Below are positions 40,565 to 52,112 of a DNA stretch of 64,000 nucleotides, in pieces. Made by a program: the position numbers and the translations under genes. Where the stretch lies: assembly GCF_028583425.1 (NCBI RefSeq), contig NC_072796.1, positions 123,415,464 to 123,479,463 of the forward strand, in the 5' to 3' direction. Origin of the DNA: Eublepharis macularius. Its lineage: Eukaryota; Chordata; Lepidosauria; Squamata; Eublepharidae. Each line of letters opens with the position of its first letter. Position 1 is the stretch's first letter. The notes under the pieces are model-generated. The model searched no databases. It was not told the origin of the DNA and saw only the letters and a list, made by a program, of their open reading frames with translations.

Positions 40565-40680
40565 GATGTGACTAACCCAAGGTCACCCAGCTGGCTTCAA
40601 GCGGAGGAGTGGGGAATTGAACCTGGTTCTTCAGATTAGAGTCCTGCCACTCTTAACCACTACACCAAACTGGCAAAAGA

Positions 40681-42655
40681 TTGACATGCTACTTTCTTTG
40701 CAGGTAGTGTGTGACATATGGCAGGGCCTTTTCCGACGTGGCACAGAAATGATGTGTATTAATAGTAGCTACAGTTTCGATACATTCCTTTCTATTTTGC
40801 AGTGAATTACTAATTTGTGGACTTGCCGCAAGACCTTAGTTTGTTCTAGAGTAAGGCTTCGGGCTCAACTATGTCACTCCACTATGATGTGGGGTGGAGG
40901 AGGGGAACCTTTTCCCATCTGCAAACCATTTTCAAGAATCTAAATGCTAAGAGGTTAAACACTTGAAAACGGTGCATGGGCAAAGGAAACATGCTCCTCT
41001 CCCCACAATGCCAGAATCCCATTCAGGATTGGGCCCCTCTGGCATTTGTAAACAGAGTAAATTTCATCTCTAAAATGGCCGATGTTCCATGTGGTGGACT
41101 TGGGGAAGCCATCATGTCTAGTCAAGACATTTGAGACAGTTGTACAATAGGCTTTAGTTGCTTTTCATATTAAAGGGTTTTTTTAGCCATTCCTCATTCC
41201 GATAGCCTTTAGCTCAGAAATACTACAGTATAAAAATCCTCCTCGAAAAGTTCCCCTATAACCGATTTTGGTGGTTTTTAAGAAGGCTATCAAAACCTAT
41301 TGCTTGTATGAAGATTTCTGCTTGTCTAAAGATTGGTTTGTTGGTTCCATGAGGTTTTCATTCATTTTAACGCTCATCTGATGTTTGGTGCTGCATTATA
41401 GCATTTTTGTATTGGTGTCTTTCTACACTGTATTCCAAACATTGGCAAGACAAAAGTTAAAAAAAATACAAAACAAATGGAAAGAAAGGGCACAGATGTA
41501 ATTATGAAGTATATTCAGAACAAACATGTTGAGGTTTAGTATTATTTGTCTTATTACTTTTTGCTAGTAAAGATCCAACTAGATTTGCTGCTGGTGAAAA
41601 AGGAACACAGGGGTCTCCTTTGCCCATCAAAAAAGGCTATGCTGAGTTCTTGGGTTCTTCATGTACTTAAGCTATGATGGACAGGACCTGTAGTAAGGAG
41701 GCTAAAATGGGGCAGACTGGAAGGCCCTGGCCCTGGGAAATAGCCTCACCCCCTACCACAGAGGGAGGAAGAAAGAGCCAGCTAGAACAAAAGGTGCCAT
41801 GGTGTTATCTCTGCCTGTCTACACAGCTGCGATCCATCATCTCAGCTGAGCTGGACAGCACCCTTGCTACACCCTCCTTGCCACTGGAGTAGCTTAGCCC
41901 AGCTGGTGGAGAGATAGAGATGCCACCACAGCCATTGTCCTACCGGGGAAAGTCCTGGTGTCTGTAATGGCCAATCCGCCCACAGAGGAGAGGAAGTGGG
42001 GGAGATTCAATGAAAAAATGGGCTGGATCCAACCTGAAAAGAAGAGCAAAAGACAATACTGATCAATGTTGATTTGCAGTTAGCGTGGGATGTGGCAGTT
42101 GTCGGCTGCAGTGAAACGATCTCCTCCATATCTGGCAATCTCGTGGCTAGCTGTGTGTTGCCCGCCTGATTCTGCGCTCTTCCAGCCACGCCTACTGCCT
42201 GCCATCTCTACAGCATTGCCCCAGGTTGATGTTTCACCATGCCACTTGGAAGCCAGCATGTCCCTCTCTGAATTTCATTAAAAGGGTGGAGTTTGTAATA
42301 ACGTGTACCATCTTGTTCTGCTGAGAACAATCTTGAGTTCAGGAAGGAATAGTAAAGCGAATGAGAAACAAACATTGCCAGGGAAGGTATGGGTGTGTAC
42401 AGAGGCATCTCCATTCTTTATAATATGATTCAGCAAGGCATTTACAGCTTGTGTTTAATTCCAACTATGCTTTTGACCTGACACCAAACATGTTGGGCAC
42501 TATCCAATCTTTTAAAGTCTTGTGGATTTCCTTGGGAGAATTATGCACACCCTTAAATTTCTCACATTAAAATCATTAGGATTCTTAAATATGCTTCCTT
42601 GGCTGAGAAAATTTCTACTGTTAAAAAGACTTAGGCCTGGTCTATACATGTGGGA
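40681..42655. other. Intergenic DNA with an unnamed repeat
   Basis: 41575-41705 repeats the 6029-6130 sequence (CTGCTGGTGAAAAAGGAACA, AAAAGGCTATGCTGAG, GGACCTGTAGTAAGG). Nothing else recognised; the frames at 41674 and 42090 have no support. Confidence 0.45.
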
Positions 42656-42662
42656 GAACAAA

Positions 42663-43434
42663 ACAGTGCAAACCTAAGCAGAATTACACCCTTCTATGAG
42701 CCGAAACAGACGTGACGAGATACCTAGGTTCAACTCGTGTTCTCTTACCTCAAGGTTTGTCGGGAAGTGTAGGTGTCCTTGCAGCTTAAAGTTTAGCATT
42801 TACAGAGCAGCAGGGAGGGAAGTGCAGGCGTGGGGCGCCTTTCCTCCCGCTCTCGAGGTGCATCGTGGCATTTTCCCTTCCCCGCTTACACGGAGTATCA
42901 CTTCCATCTCCCCCCCCTCACCCGGCCTGGCCCCTGCAGAGCGATGCCTGGCTGCACCGGGAGAGCCTGGAGGAAAGGCACCCAGGGCGTGCTCTGCCTT
43001 TACCCTGATCGCGCGGACCATCGCTCCACCCACCCCTTGCCCAGCCCCCGCAGAGCAACGGCGAGCTATGCAGCTCCGAGCCGCATAGCTTCAGGTGGGG
43101 GCCAGGCGAGCGGGGGGGGGGAAAGATGCAGCAATGCTCTGGGCACCTTTCCTCCTGCTCTCCTCATGCAGCCTCTACGGGGGCTCTACGGGGGCTGGGT
43201 GAGGGCATCGCTGCATCTTCCCCCTTGCCCACCTAGCCCCCACCTGAAGCTGCGCGGCTTGGAGCTGCATAAACTTTAACCCGCAAGGACGCCTAAACTT
43301 CCCAACAAACCTTGAGGTAAGAGAACACGAGTTGAACCTGGGTATCTCGTCACGTCTGTTTCGGCTCTATGACCATAGAAGTCAATAGGCTTAGAAAGGT
43401 AGCTCTACTTAGAGTAGGATTTTAGTACAGTAGC
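42663..43434. mobile_element. Hairpin MITE (CAGTGCAAACC type) split by a larger palindromic element
   Basis: CAGTGCAAACCTAAGCAGAA before and AGTCAATAGGCTTAGAAAGG ... GAGTAGGATTTTAGTAC after the element at 42698-43367 resemble the two arms of the hairpin at 55844-55931. Confidence 0.55.
42698..43367. mobile_element. 670-base element with long inverted ends (GAGCCGAAACAGACGTGACG)
   Basis: About 85-base terminal inverted repeats from GAGCCGAAACAGACGTGACG inward to AGGTGTCCTTGC, with TAT duplicated on both sides. The GC-rich core shows its own inverted segments and no transposase. End sequence and 3-base duplication resemble the GGGCCAAGCTAC family. Confidence 0.8.
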
Positions 43435-43562
43435 ATCTTAAAGACCAACTGGATTTCCAGGGTATAAAGCTCATACCCTGGAAATCTAGTTGGTCTTTAA
43501 GGTGTTACTGGACCAGATTTTTGCTCTTCTACTGCAGACCAACACGGCTACCCACCTGAAAC
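43425..43562. mobile_element. Palindromic copy of the hammerhead-like short repeat family
   Basis: CTTAAAGACCAACTGGATTT and its complement face each other around AAAGCTCATACC, followed by CTGCAGACCAACACGGCTAC. The CUGANGA core is absent from this copy. Confidence 0.65.
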
Positions 43563-43874
43563 TATCTGTTCAGGAGGGTACTAAAATTCTAAGAGAGTGG
43601 ATTGTACTACTTCAGACTGCTGGTGGGGACTATCATTTTTGAATGCTTCCCCAAATAAAAGACCTCCTGTGAGTAAAAACAGGATGAGTTTACTCTGGAA
43701 AAAGATCCTAGGCCAATCTGCTCTTTGCTGTGTAGTCTTGTAACAAAGTAAATAAATACTTGCAAAGATAAGGGCTCCTCTTGATCCTCCTTCTTCTAGG
43801 CTAGGGTTAGCCTGATGTGATAGAGTCTACTTTATCTCCTAGTTCTGCATATGGAAAGCTGACCTTCTGTGAAT

Positions 43875-44071
43875 TAGGGTTGCCAGTCTCCAGGTGGTGG
43901 TTGGAGAGCTCCCGGAATTACAACTGGTCTCCACGTGGCAAAAATCAGTTCCCTGGGAGAAAATGGCTGACTTGGAAGGTGGATTATATGAGGCCCCTCC
44001 CCAAACCCTGCCTCCCCCAGACTCCACCCCCCAAATCTCCAGGAATTCCCAACATGGAACTGGCAACTGTA
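43875..44071 (+). mobile_element. hAT-like element (TAGGGTTGCCAG family)
   Basis: Perfect 8-base duplications CTGTGAAT; ends TAGGGTTGCCAGTCTCCAGG and GGAACTGGCAACTGTA. Confidence 0.93.
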
Positions 44072-44594
44072 CTGTGAATTAATATAACCAGGATATGGTT
44101 CGGGGTGGATTGGCCACAGGGACACTTCCTGGTGGACCACTGGTAGCCAGGAACATGCAGGTGCAAGCCCCAGCAACTCTCCGTGGCCACTTGGCCTAGT
44201 GTCAGCTCACCAAATGTCTCCTCCTGCCTGCTTCAAGTCTGGAGGGTGATGCAGTGGGTTAGCTCACGTCCGTCATCAGCCCCACGGACCCAAGTGACGC
44301 CTGCAATGCTGGCTTGTGTGGCACAGAAGAGACTGCTCAGCTTGAGTTGCTCCAGGGTCATGTTCACTTCCCAATGCACCCCTGATATAGTTTATACCCA
44401 AACACCTAAGGGTGTTTTAGCATATGTGATTTAATATGTTTCTCTTGCTCCGGAAAGCAGTATCTGGTTATTGACAATGTAGAACAGTTAAGTATTTTTA
44501 CTGGGCGGAGGCCTTTAGGCCAATGCAGGATTTGCACTCATATTACCAAGTAATTCAAGCATTTTAAGCCTGATATGTTAGAACTCCCTGAGAC

Positions 44595-44760
44595 CAGGGC
44601 TTTTTTTCAGGGGGAATGTGGTGGAATGGAGTTCTAGCACCTCTTTAAAATACTCGGCAATAGTGCTTGAAAATAACATTATTTCAAAGAAACCCGAGTG
44701 TTTCTTCCTCATTTCCCTCTTGAGAGTTCCACCACCTCTTTTTCCAGAAAAAAAAACCTG
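44595..44760. mobile_element. hAT-like MITE (CAGGGCTTTTTTTC ends, divergent core)
   Basis: Ends CAGGGCTTTTTTTCAGG and CCAGAAAAAAAAACCTG; flanks CCTGAGAC/CCTAAGGC (6 of 8). The core differs from the other copies. Confidence 0.7.
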
Positions 44761-44765
44761 CCTAA

Positions 44766-44915
44766 GGCTGATTCCACACACATTGGATAATGCACTTCCA
44801 ATCCTCTTTATAGATCATTTGGAATGGATTTTTGTGTGTGCAGAACAAAAAATCCACCTCAAACGATTGATAAAGTGCATTGAAAGTGCATTATCCAACG
44901 TGTGCAGAATCAGCC
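44766..44915. mobile_element. Palindromic MITE (GGCTGATTCCACAC ends)
   Basis: GGCTGATTCCACACACATTG and the inverted GGCTGATTCTGCACACGTTG ends pair and continue through GATAATGCACTT. It directly follows the hAT-like MITE. Confidence 0.8.
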
Positions 44916-44989
44916 TGACTCATCATACATGTGGACAGGGCAATACATGTATGTTCAGGAAGAAACAAGGCCAATGTCGTCTCAAGGTT

Positions 44990-45175
44990 TGTATACTGAA
45001 TGAGAACTTGGGGAGACCTGAGTTCAAATTCCCACTCGGCCATGAAATCCGCTGGTTAACCCTGGGCCAGTCATTCTTTCCTTGCCTAATATACTTCACA
45101 GGTTTGTTGTGAGAATCGAGTGGGGGAGAATTGTACACATTGATCTGAGATTTTTGTAGGAAAGGGAGGATAATA
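44990..45175 (+). mobile_element. Diverged tRNA-derived SINE
   Basis: GACCTGAGTTCAAATTCCCA, CTGGGCCAGTCATTC and TTGTTGTGAGAATCGAGTGG follow the order of the 14168 family with many changes. Confidence 0.5.
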
Positions 45176-46261
45176 AAGGACAGGCAGCTGCTGAAAACAT
45201 TCCATTAGCATTGAATCCTATGATTTCCTGAGCCAGAACAGTGGTCTATCGACCCGCCACCCAGTAACTAGGGCAGGAAGCTTTGATCAATAGGTTAAAG
45301 TGTTATTTGCTCAGTCATTAAGGGCCCTTGTTAAGTCACGAAGCTAAATTTTAATCAATGGTGGCTAATTTTATTTAACTGAGAGCAAATGACGCTTTTT
45401 TGTTATATCTTGGGAAGGAAAATAGCAGTAAAGATGGACTATTCCGACCCAGATTTGGCTAGTTTTTTCAGTGGCGAAACTGTTTGTTATCAGGCAGCTA
45501 TTTCCAGCATTATGGCTTTGCACTTAATCACTGTATTGGAACTTTTGAAATAGCCTCCCATGCTTGGCTCTCAGGCTGCCAGCAGAAATGTCTATTATTA
45601 CAAGTTACAACTCCTTCCTTGTTGCGCATTAACTTTTGTTCCCCAGTGAGTGGAGACAAGCTTAAAAGAAGAATGCAGACAAACTGGCTTACCTTTTACC
45701 AAAGAAGTAGCAAAAAATAAAACCAGTTTGCTTCCTTTGGGATTGCCTTGGATCCAATGCTATGGCTCACCAGTCCTGTTGACATCAGAGGAAATGCAAG
45801 AGAACATATATATTACATAAAACCTGGCTGACTCGGTCTGGGCTCAGTCTCTGTAGCCTTATTGCAGATATAGGGTGGATTGGACAGAGGAAAGAACTTA
45901 CGGCTTGTCTTCAACTTTGCCTGAGTCTGTTTAGATGTACTGTTGTTTAGATCTAGCTGTGGAACGGCCTGTTCACCTAGTCCTTAATGTGAGCAATCCA
46001 AAGCAAAAGGAAGGTATCTCTATCTCTCCCTCCCTGTGCTACATCGAGAACTGGGGGTGAGGTGAGGAAATGGGCATCAAAGTACAAATCTACTGTTCCT
46101 CAAATCACCTCTATTTCAGGGCGCTATGTTAGGGACACAATAAGCTGCTTCAGAATTTAAAATAAAGGTATTTTCCCCTCCCACTTTCCTAGGAGTTCAG
46201 AATAGTGTACATGCAGTAGTCCTGTTTTATCCATGCAACAACCCAATCAAATAGTTATGGA
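45176..46261. other. Intergenic DNA, nothing recognised
   Basis: No gene or repeat family recognised. This may be unique sequence and is worth checking for conserved non-coding elements. Confidence 0.45.
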
Positions 46262-46470
46262 GTAGCAGCCCTAACAGCTCAGATAATCTGATGTTTTCCA
46301 AGCTCAGAAGCTAAACAGGGTTGGCCATGGTCAACGCTTGGATGGTAGACCACCAAGGAAGACTGGGGTGGCTATGCAGAAGAAGGCAATTGCAAACCAC
46401 CTATGTTCATCTCTTGGCTTGAAAATCCCTTGAGGTGGGGACGCCATGAGTTAGTTGTGACCGAATGGCA
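46262..46470 (+). mobile_element. 5S rRNA-derived SINE
   Basis: CCAAGCTCAGAAGCTAAACA GGGTTGGCC, then GCTTGGATGGTAGACCACCA, then GCAATTGCAAACCACC and GACGCCATGAGTTAGTTGTG. Confidence 0.85.
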
Positions 46471-46610
46471 CACTTTACGTACATATTGTTATGTGTTTCT
46501 CACTTCTCCAAGCATCAAGAATTTCTAGGGGCAGTGCTAGCCAGTTGGGGTTCCTTTGAATCACAGCGCACTGGCGACTTAATATTTTTGTAACATTTAT
46601 GTATGTAAAC

Positions 46611-46911
46611 CAGAGCCCCATGGTGCAGAGTGGTAAGCTGCAGTACTGCAGCCCAAGCTCTGCTCACATGACCTGAGTTCGATCCTGGCGGAAGCCGGGT
46701 TAAAGTAGCCAGCTCAAAGTTGACTCAGCCTTCCATCCTTCTGAGGTGGGTAAAATGAGTACCCAGTTTCCTGGGGGTAAAGTGTAGATGACTGGGGAAG
46801 GCAATGGCAAACTACCTCATAAAAAGTCTGCCAAGAAAACATCATGGTGCGTCGTCCCCGCATGGGTAATTAATGACTCGGTGCTTGCACAGGGGACTAC
46901 CTTTTCCTTTT
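46611..46911 (+). mobile_element. Sauria SINE
   Basis: Full-length: GAGCCCCATGGTGCAGAGTG head, B box GAGTTCGATCC, TGACTCAGCCTTCCATCCTT, CTGGGGAAGGCAATGGCAAA, and end GCACAGGGGACTACCTTTTC. Imperfect flanks near TATGTATGTAA/TATGTACGTAA. Confidence 0.95.
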
Positions 46912-46968
46912 TATATGTACGTAAGCACAAGTGGAAACAAGGAAGCACTTCTACAGGACAATAGATCT

Positions 46969-47086
<118 letters not shown>

Positions 47087-47370
47087 AATCGTAACGTTTT
47101 TTGTGATAGGTCCAGGCTCCAGGCCTCTTAGGCCAACATTTTTTAGCCTGTGGGAACCTCAGGAATTCTGACAGTGTGATGGGCACAGCCACAAAAAGGC
47201 TGCTGCAGGAGACAAAACCAGCCACGTAATGCTCACTTTGTAAAACACTTGGTGCGTGCCAGGTAAGGTGTCGGCAGGTGCATTTGATGCCCTTGGGCAC
47301 CATGTTGGGGACCCTTGATGTAATTGTCAATGTACCCTCATTAGTGCTAAATTCTAAGGGGTCTCATTTA

Positions 47371-47531
47371 GGGGCCTTTTCACACTGCTTACCTTGACTC
47401 GCAACAATGCGGAACATCGCGCTAAAAACGTGGAAGATCGCGTTTTCTCACGCGAGAAAACGCGATCTTCCGCATTTTTAGTGCGATGTTCTGTGTCATT
47501 GTGAGTTAAGGTAAGCAGTGTGAAAAGGGCC
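47371..47531. mobile_element. CpG-rich perfect hairpin MITE (GGGGCCTTTTCACAC ends)
   Basis: Arms of about 75 bases pair almost perfectly, with AGATCGCGTTTTCTCACGCG at the turn. The flanks are TTA and TAG. The many surviving CpGs suggest a young copy. Confidence 0.85.
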
Positions 47532-49149
47532 TAGGGTTGCCAGGGACCTGGAGTCCCTCGACGGGAGATGCCCAGGTCTCTGGACTCTCCCAGTAGGGGA
47601 TTGCGAGCCAGCACTTACCCCGGCTTCCTTCTTTGCGTGCGTGCACATATTCCTGGCTTGCAAGATGATGTCACTTCTGGGAGTGCCATCAGCACGCGGC
47701 GGGTCACACGTGCTGCTCTTGCCACATCCACAGCCTGGTCTCGCCATTTGGTGCAAAGGGGTGGTGGCGGTGAGAGCAGGCGGCGGCAGCAGCGAAAGTG
47801 ACTTGCTCTCGCCGCCGCTGCCCACTCTCATGGCGTGGGAGCGCACCCCCCCATCCAGGAGTGAGCCATGCTGCCTGTGGAGGGGGCACCCCAGGGAGCG
47901 TGGGCCCCCACTGGTCAAGTAAGCGGGCATGGGGAGTGGGAAAGGGTGGAATCAGGGAATCCTCCACACTAGGCAGGGGAATGGGAACTTGTCTCATCAT
48001 ACACCCGTTTCATGGTGAGGGAAAACATTACTCATGTTAAGTTTGAGCATCATAAATCCATGACGAGACAGTCTTATGCATCTATTGGCACATACTGGGC
48101 CACTCATTATGGAAGGCAGAGAGGAGTGATATTGTTGGATGCCCTAAGTTCAGGACTGCAGATAATTATTACGAGGAAAAGATGGAGTCACGGCCTCTCT
48201 ATCATACTTCATCTGAGGCTCCTCCCCCCAATGAACGATTTGTACTGAACCTCACCTGTCATGTGCATTAGATTTTGATTCCCATGAGCTGACTCCCTTG
48301 GTTCAAGCAAACTTTCTCTGCTTTGCCACTGCAGCAAAACCACAGGAATCCACCTCATTCTCCTCAGATGAGTCCTTCTCTTCCGGCTCACCATCCCATA
48401 GAAGATTTCAGCATAAGACAGGACGGCCTGTTGTTCTGGTGCTTCCCACTGCATGCGCAAAACAAAGCCCTGCATGTGAAGGTCCCCCTCACCACAGGCT
48501 GAGGGTTTTTAAGTGTTTTCCTGGCAGCTGCTACAGGCCTATAAACAGGACATGTCTCTGTAGGTGCTGACCCATTGACCTTTTTAAAAGATTTTTTTAA
48601 GAATGTCCAGAGGCAAGGATGATGCCCCGTTCTCCGGAGTTTGATCCATTTGTCCCATGAACCCCCATTTGACCTCAAAATGCAGGGGGGGGGGTTGGTT
48701 GGTTGGTTGTCACCCTGATCCTCCTCCTTTCCCCAGTCTTCCTCCTTTCTGGGACTAGGAGCAAAGGTTTGAAGCTTCCTTAAAGCCCCGTTCCCTCCTT
48801 TTTAAAAGAGCCTTGACCCAGGCTGTGCACGCATGGCAACTGCCCCACTCCCATCAAGAGCGAGGATCTCTATAGACAAGGTGCGGGCTAATTTCCAGGC
48901 GCTGCCACCTGGCACCTTGAGGAAGCCCCTGCCTCCTACTCTTCCCACCTCCCTCCTCTGGACGATGTGGTGTAAGCCACTGTGGCTGCCCAATCAGTTT
49001 TCAACCTGAAAATCCGCTGTAAGGCGAGCCAGGAGTTCAAGGGCCCAGCTGCCACCAAACAAGGGCCCAGCTGCCACCGCATCACCCCATGCCACGTTTC
49101 CTCACTAGCTAAAGACAGGCCCTAATGGTGAGTCTTCTTCTCTCACTGC
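47532..49149. other. GC-rich intergenic DNA, partly repeat-like
   Basis: 47532-47950 begins AGGGTTGCCAGGGACCTGGA and contains TGATGTCACTTCTGGGAGTG, like the element at 24409, but I cannot fix its right end. 48000-49149 shows no recognised family. Confidence 0.4.
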
Positions 49150-49375
49150 TAAGGTTGCCAGCCTCCAGGCGGTGGCTGGAGATCTCCCGGAATTACAGCT
49201 GGTCTCCAGGCCACAGAGATCAGTTCCTCTGGAGAAAATGGCTACTTTGGGGGGTGGACTCTATGGAATTATGCCATGCCAAGGTCTTCTCCCTCCCCAA
49301 ACTGCACTTCCTCCAGGTTTCACACACACACACACCGATTTCCAGGAATTTCCCAACTTGGTGCTGGCAACCCTA
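49150..49375 (+). mobile_element. hAT-like element (TAGGGTTGCCAG family)
   Basis: Ends TAAGGTTGCCAGCCTCCAGG and GTGCTGGCAACCCTA; flanks CTCACTGC/ATCACTGC (7 of 8). A short (CA)n lies inside. Confidence 0.9.
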
Positions 49376-49522
49376 ATCACTGCCTGGACCCAGGACAGGG
49401 TCTCAAGTCTGCAGGGGGGGTCTCAGTGGCAGCTGGTGGCCCACAGCAGTTGCCAGTCGTGGCCAAACCTCAACACACAGCATTTGTTTTTGACTGATGT
49501 AACTGTCTATGACTGCATCTTA

Positions 49523-49651
49523 GGACCAAGCTACAAGTGACAAATGACACTTGAACGGCAAGTGGATTGAGTGGAGAGCAAGTGGAGGGCAAGTGAACAG
49601 GGAGGGATACACTTGCCATTCAAGCGTCATTCATCACTTATAGTTTGGCCC
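49523..49651. mobile_element. Palindromic MITE, GGGCCAAGCTAC family, short form
   Basis: Ends GGACCAAGCTACAAGTGACA and CACTTATAGTTTGGCCC; flanks TTA/TGA. Confidence 0.8.
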
Positions 49652-52029
49652 TGAGTCAGTGAGCCACCATCTTATCTGCATTTCCTCTCTGCTCTGCTAT
49701 TGGAGCGCTTTTTAAAAAAAATCATTTGCTGCTATTGTAAAAGTGTGTGCGAACATATTAACAATCTATTGTCATGCTCTCTGAATTGTCGTCTTTCATT
49801 TTACAAAGGTAAGTCCCTAGTCCCTTTCTCTACAAAGAAAAACCTAGAGTCGTGCTTCTTTTTTTAATGGAAGCTGGAAATTCAGAGATCATGGAACACT
49901 TTTACAATAGCAATCAACTTTTTTTTTCAGTCGCCAGAATGCCCAGCAGGGAAAATGGCAGCCGCAGCTGGAAGAAAAGCTGATTGCAATGTACTGCATG
50001 GTTAGGAAGGAAGACAGTGAAGCAAGCTGTCAAACTGCATGAACAGGTCAATGAACAGCCGAAATGATCATCAAAAAATCGACTCCCAACCAGCGAACAG
50101 GATTTGAGCCAAACCAACAGATGTTAGAGCATCCCTAGCCAGTATAAATTTAACAGTATCTCTGCAGTATTCCTGTTTGCCTGAGATTCACCCTGTAGTT
50201 ATCTGAATGTTTTATATATCTGTGGAGCCACTCAGACCAATCTGTTTTCAAGTAAAGCCCACGGGATGCTATTTTAAAATGCGCATCATGTACAGTCTTC
50301 ACAGTAAAGCAAATGGCATTTCGGCACAGTATTGTGGAGGAGTTACAACAGTGTGAATCTTTTTTTTAAATCCTGGATTATGTCAGCATTGTAGTTCTCC
50401 TTTGACAATTTTCAAGCATCTTTTTTGACACGACCTAAAATGATTTGGAGCGTTCAAAACCGCAGTGTCACATTGTAAACTTTGTTGTCCACCATAATTT
50501 ATAATTCTTTCAACAACTGTCGGTGCTTAACAGGTTTGTCCTCCACCTTATCCTTTCACATCATCATTATTGTTGTTATTGCATTTGCCATATTCAATAT
50601 TTTTTCTCATAACAGACCTGGGAGGTAGGTAGTCTGTGAAACAGTAACTGGCTAAAAGTCACCCACTTTGCATGAGCAGTGATTGAACCCAGGCCTCCCT
50701 GGTCTAAATCTGGCACTCTAGCTACTGTACCACACAAGATTTTATTTATACTAGATCAAATGCAGAACTGCTGTACTGATGCACCCAATCAAAAGCTGGG
50801 CCTCTGTTATTGTAAGCCACAACAAAGAAAGCAGGCATGGAAAATATTTTTGTTAGAGCTGAAAGTCACCCCATTATTAAAACCAGCCAGTTAATCCTAC
50901 GCATTTTGTCAACTGATTAAATCTGCATACAACTGCATAGGAACAAAAACAAGTGTTGTGTTGGGGAAAGCATACCGGCATGTATCCTACCACTCCTTTA
51001 CACACATTCTGAAGTTTTCCTCCAGCCTACAGAGACTCGCTCAAATTTAAGCAGCTCTTCCTCCAACGGAAGAGCCACCCAAGTTGGAAGAATGCTTTGT
51101 AGTTCCTTTGAGGAACTTCCTCTAGCCGAAGTCATGCAAGCCACTTTATTTTCAGATGATGTTTTCTTTTAATGTTGTTTTCTAAGGCTTTGCGCCAATG
51201 CAATAGAGTAGAATTGAACCGAATTCAGTTGATGTACGGATGTCTCATAAAGGTACTGATCTTGAAGATGTAATCCCGCGGGTCTGAGAATAAAGAAAAA
51301 GACAGTGCGTGATCTAAAGCAGTAGAAATACTGAGGAGGAAAAGGAACCTCAAAAGTAAATCACAAATAAAGAGAAAGCCATTACAATACACTGAATGTT
51401 TTACGGAAGTCCATGTGCCTGTATTGTATATCTAAACGATATGAATAAAATTCAATCCATAATAAAGAGAAAGGCCTAACTAGGGATACTAACAGTGCCC
51501 TCCTAAACTAATTTACACCCTTCCAAGATCATTGATTTCAATGGGCTTAGAAGAGTATAACTCTGTTTAGGATGTCTCTGTTGATTGCACAATTTGCAAG
51601 ATAACACAAAGAAACTAAATTCCAACTGCTATCAGAGAAGTAAAGCTGAACTTTGATTTCAACTTCAAAAGGTAGAACTTGGATTTCAGACTGACTTCAA
51701 AAGCTGAATCTCAACTGATAAGACATTGAAGAGATAGAACAATTACTTCTTATACAACCTCTCCCCCCCAAAAGTACTTGTTTTAAAAAATTCAACTTTG
51801 TTTTAAAAAATCAATCAAAATATTTTAAACTGATTAATTGGACTAATCATTATACTATCTAACGAAACTTGGTATTAAGCTATTAACCAACGAAACTATA
51901 AACCCTAATTTTCACAAATGCTCCAAGAATCCAACATATCTCGAGCAGGAGCATTCTTCATAAAAAGAACATGAGAAAGATTTTTGACATGTTTCTTTGG
52001 TATTTTGAAGAGTATCCACTCAATGAGGA
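49652..52029. other. Intergenic DNA, mostly unrecognised
   Basis: A - strand tRNA-derived SINE remnant at about 50610-50740 (GGAGGTAGGTAGTCTGTGAA, CTCTAGCTACTGTACCACAC) and a hairpin MITE remnant at about 51500-51590 (CATTGATTTCAATGGGCTTA). The rest is AT-rich and unassigned. Confidence 0.45.
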
Positions 52030-52112
52030 TAAAATTAAGGAGGGGAGAATTGTAAGCCATTTGGGGCCTGCGTTAGGGGGGCAGGAAATGAGATATAGAT
52101 GAAGTAAATAAA
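52030..52112 (+). mobile_element. tRNA-derived SINE 3' fragment
   Basis: AAAATTAAGGAGGGGAGAAT and GAGATATAGATGAAGTAAAT AAATAAAT match the family tail. Confidence 0.55.

Larger units (their letters stand above)
39925..40680 (-). mobile_element. tRNA-derived SINE, - strand, split by two MITEs
   Basis: The three parts 39925-39995, 40229-40317 and 40573-40680 together give one SINE of the 31585 family (ACCACCCTTCAGGACAACTT ... CTGTGAGGTGGGTGGGGCTG ... CTCTTAACCACTACACCAAA). Each insertion has its own target duplication. Confidence 0.88.

Noticed and set aside
46611-46700. A true tRNA gene
   Set aside because: Box A/B-like sequence belongs to the Sauria SINE head; no intact cloverleaf was seen here or in the other SINE heads.
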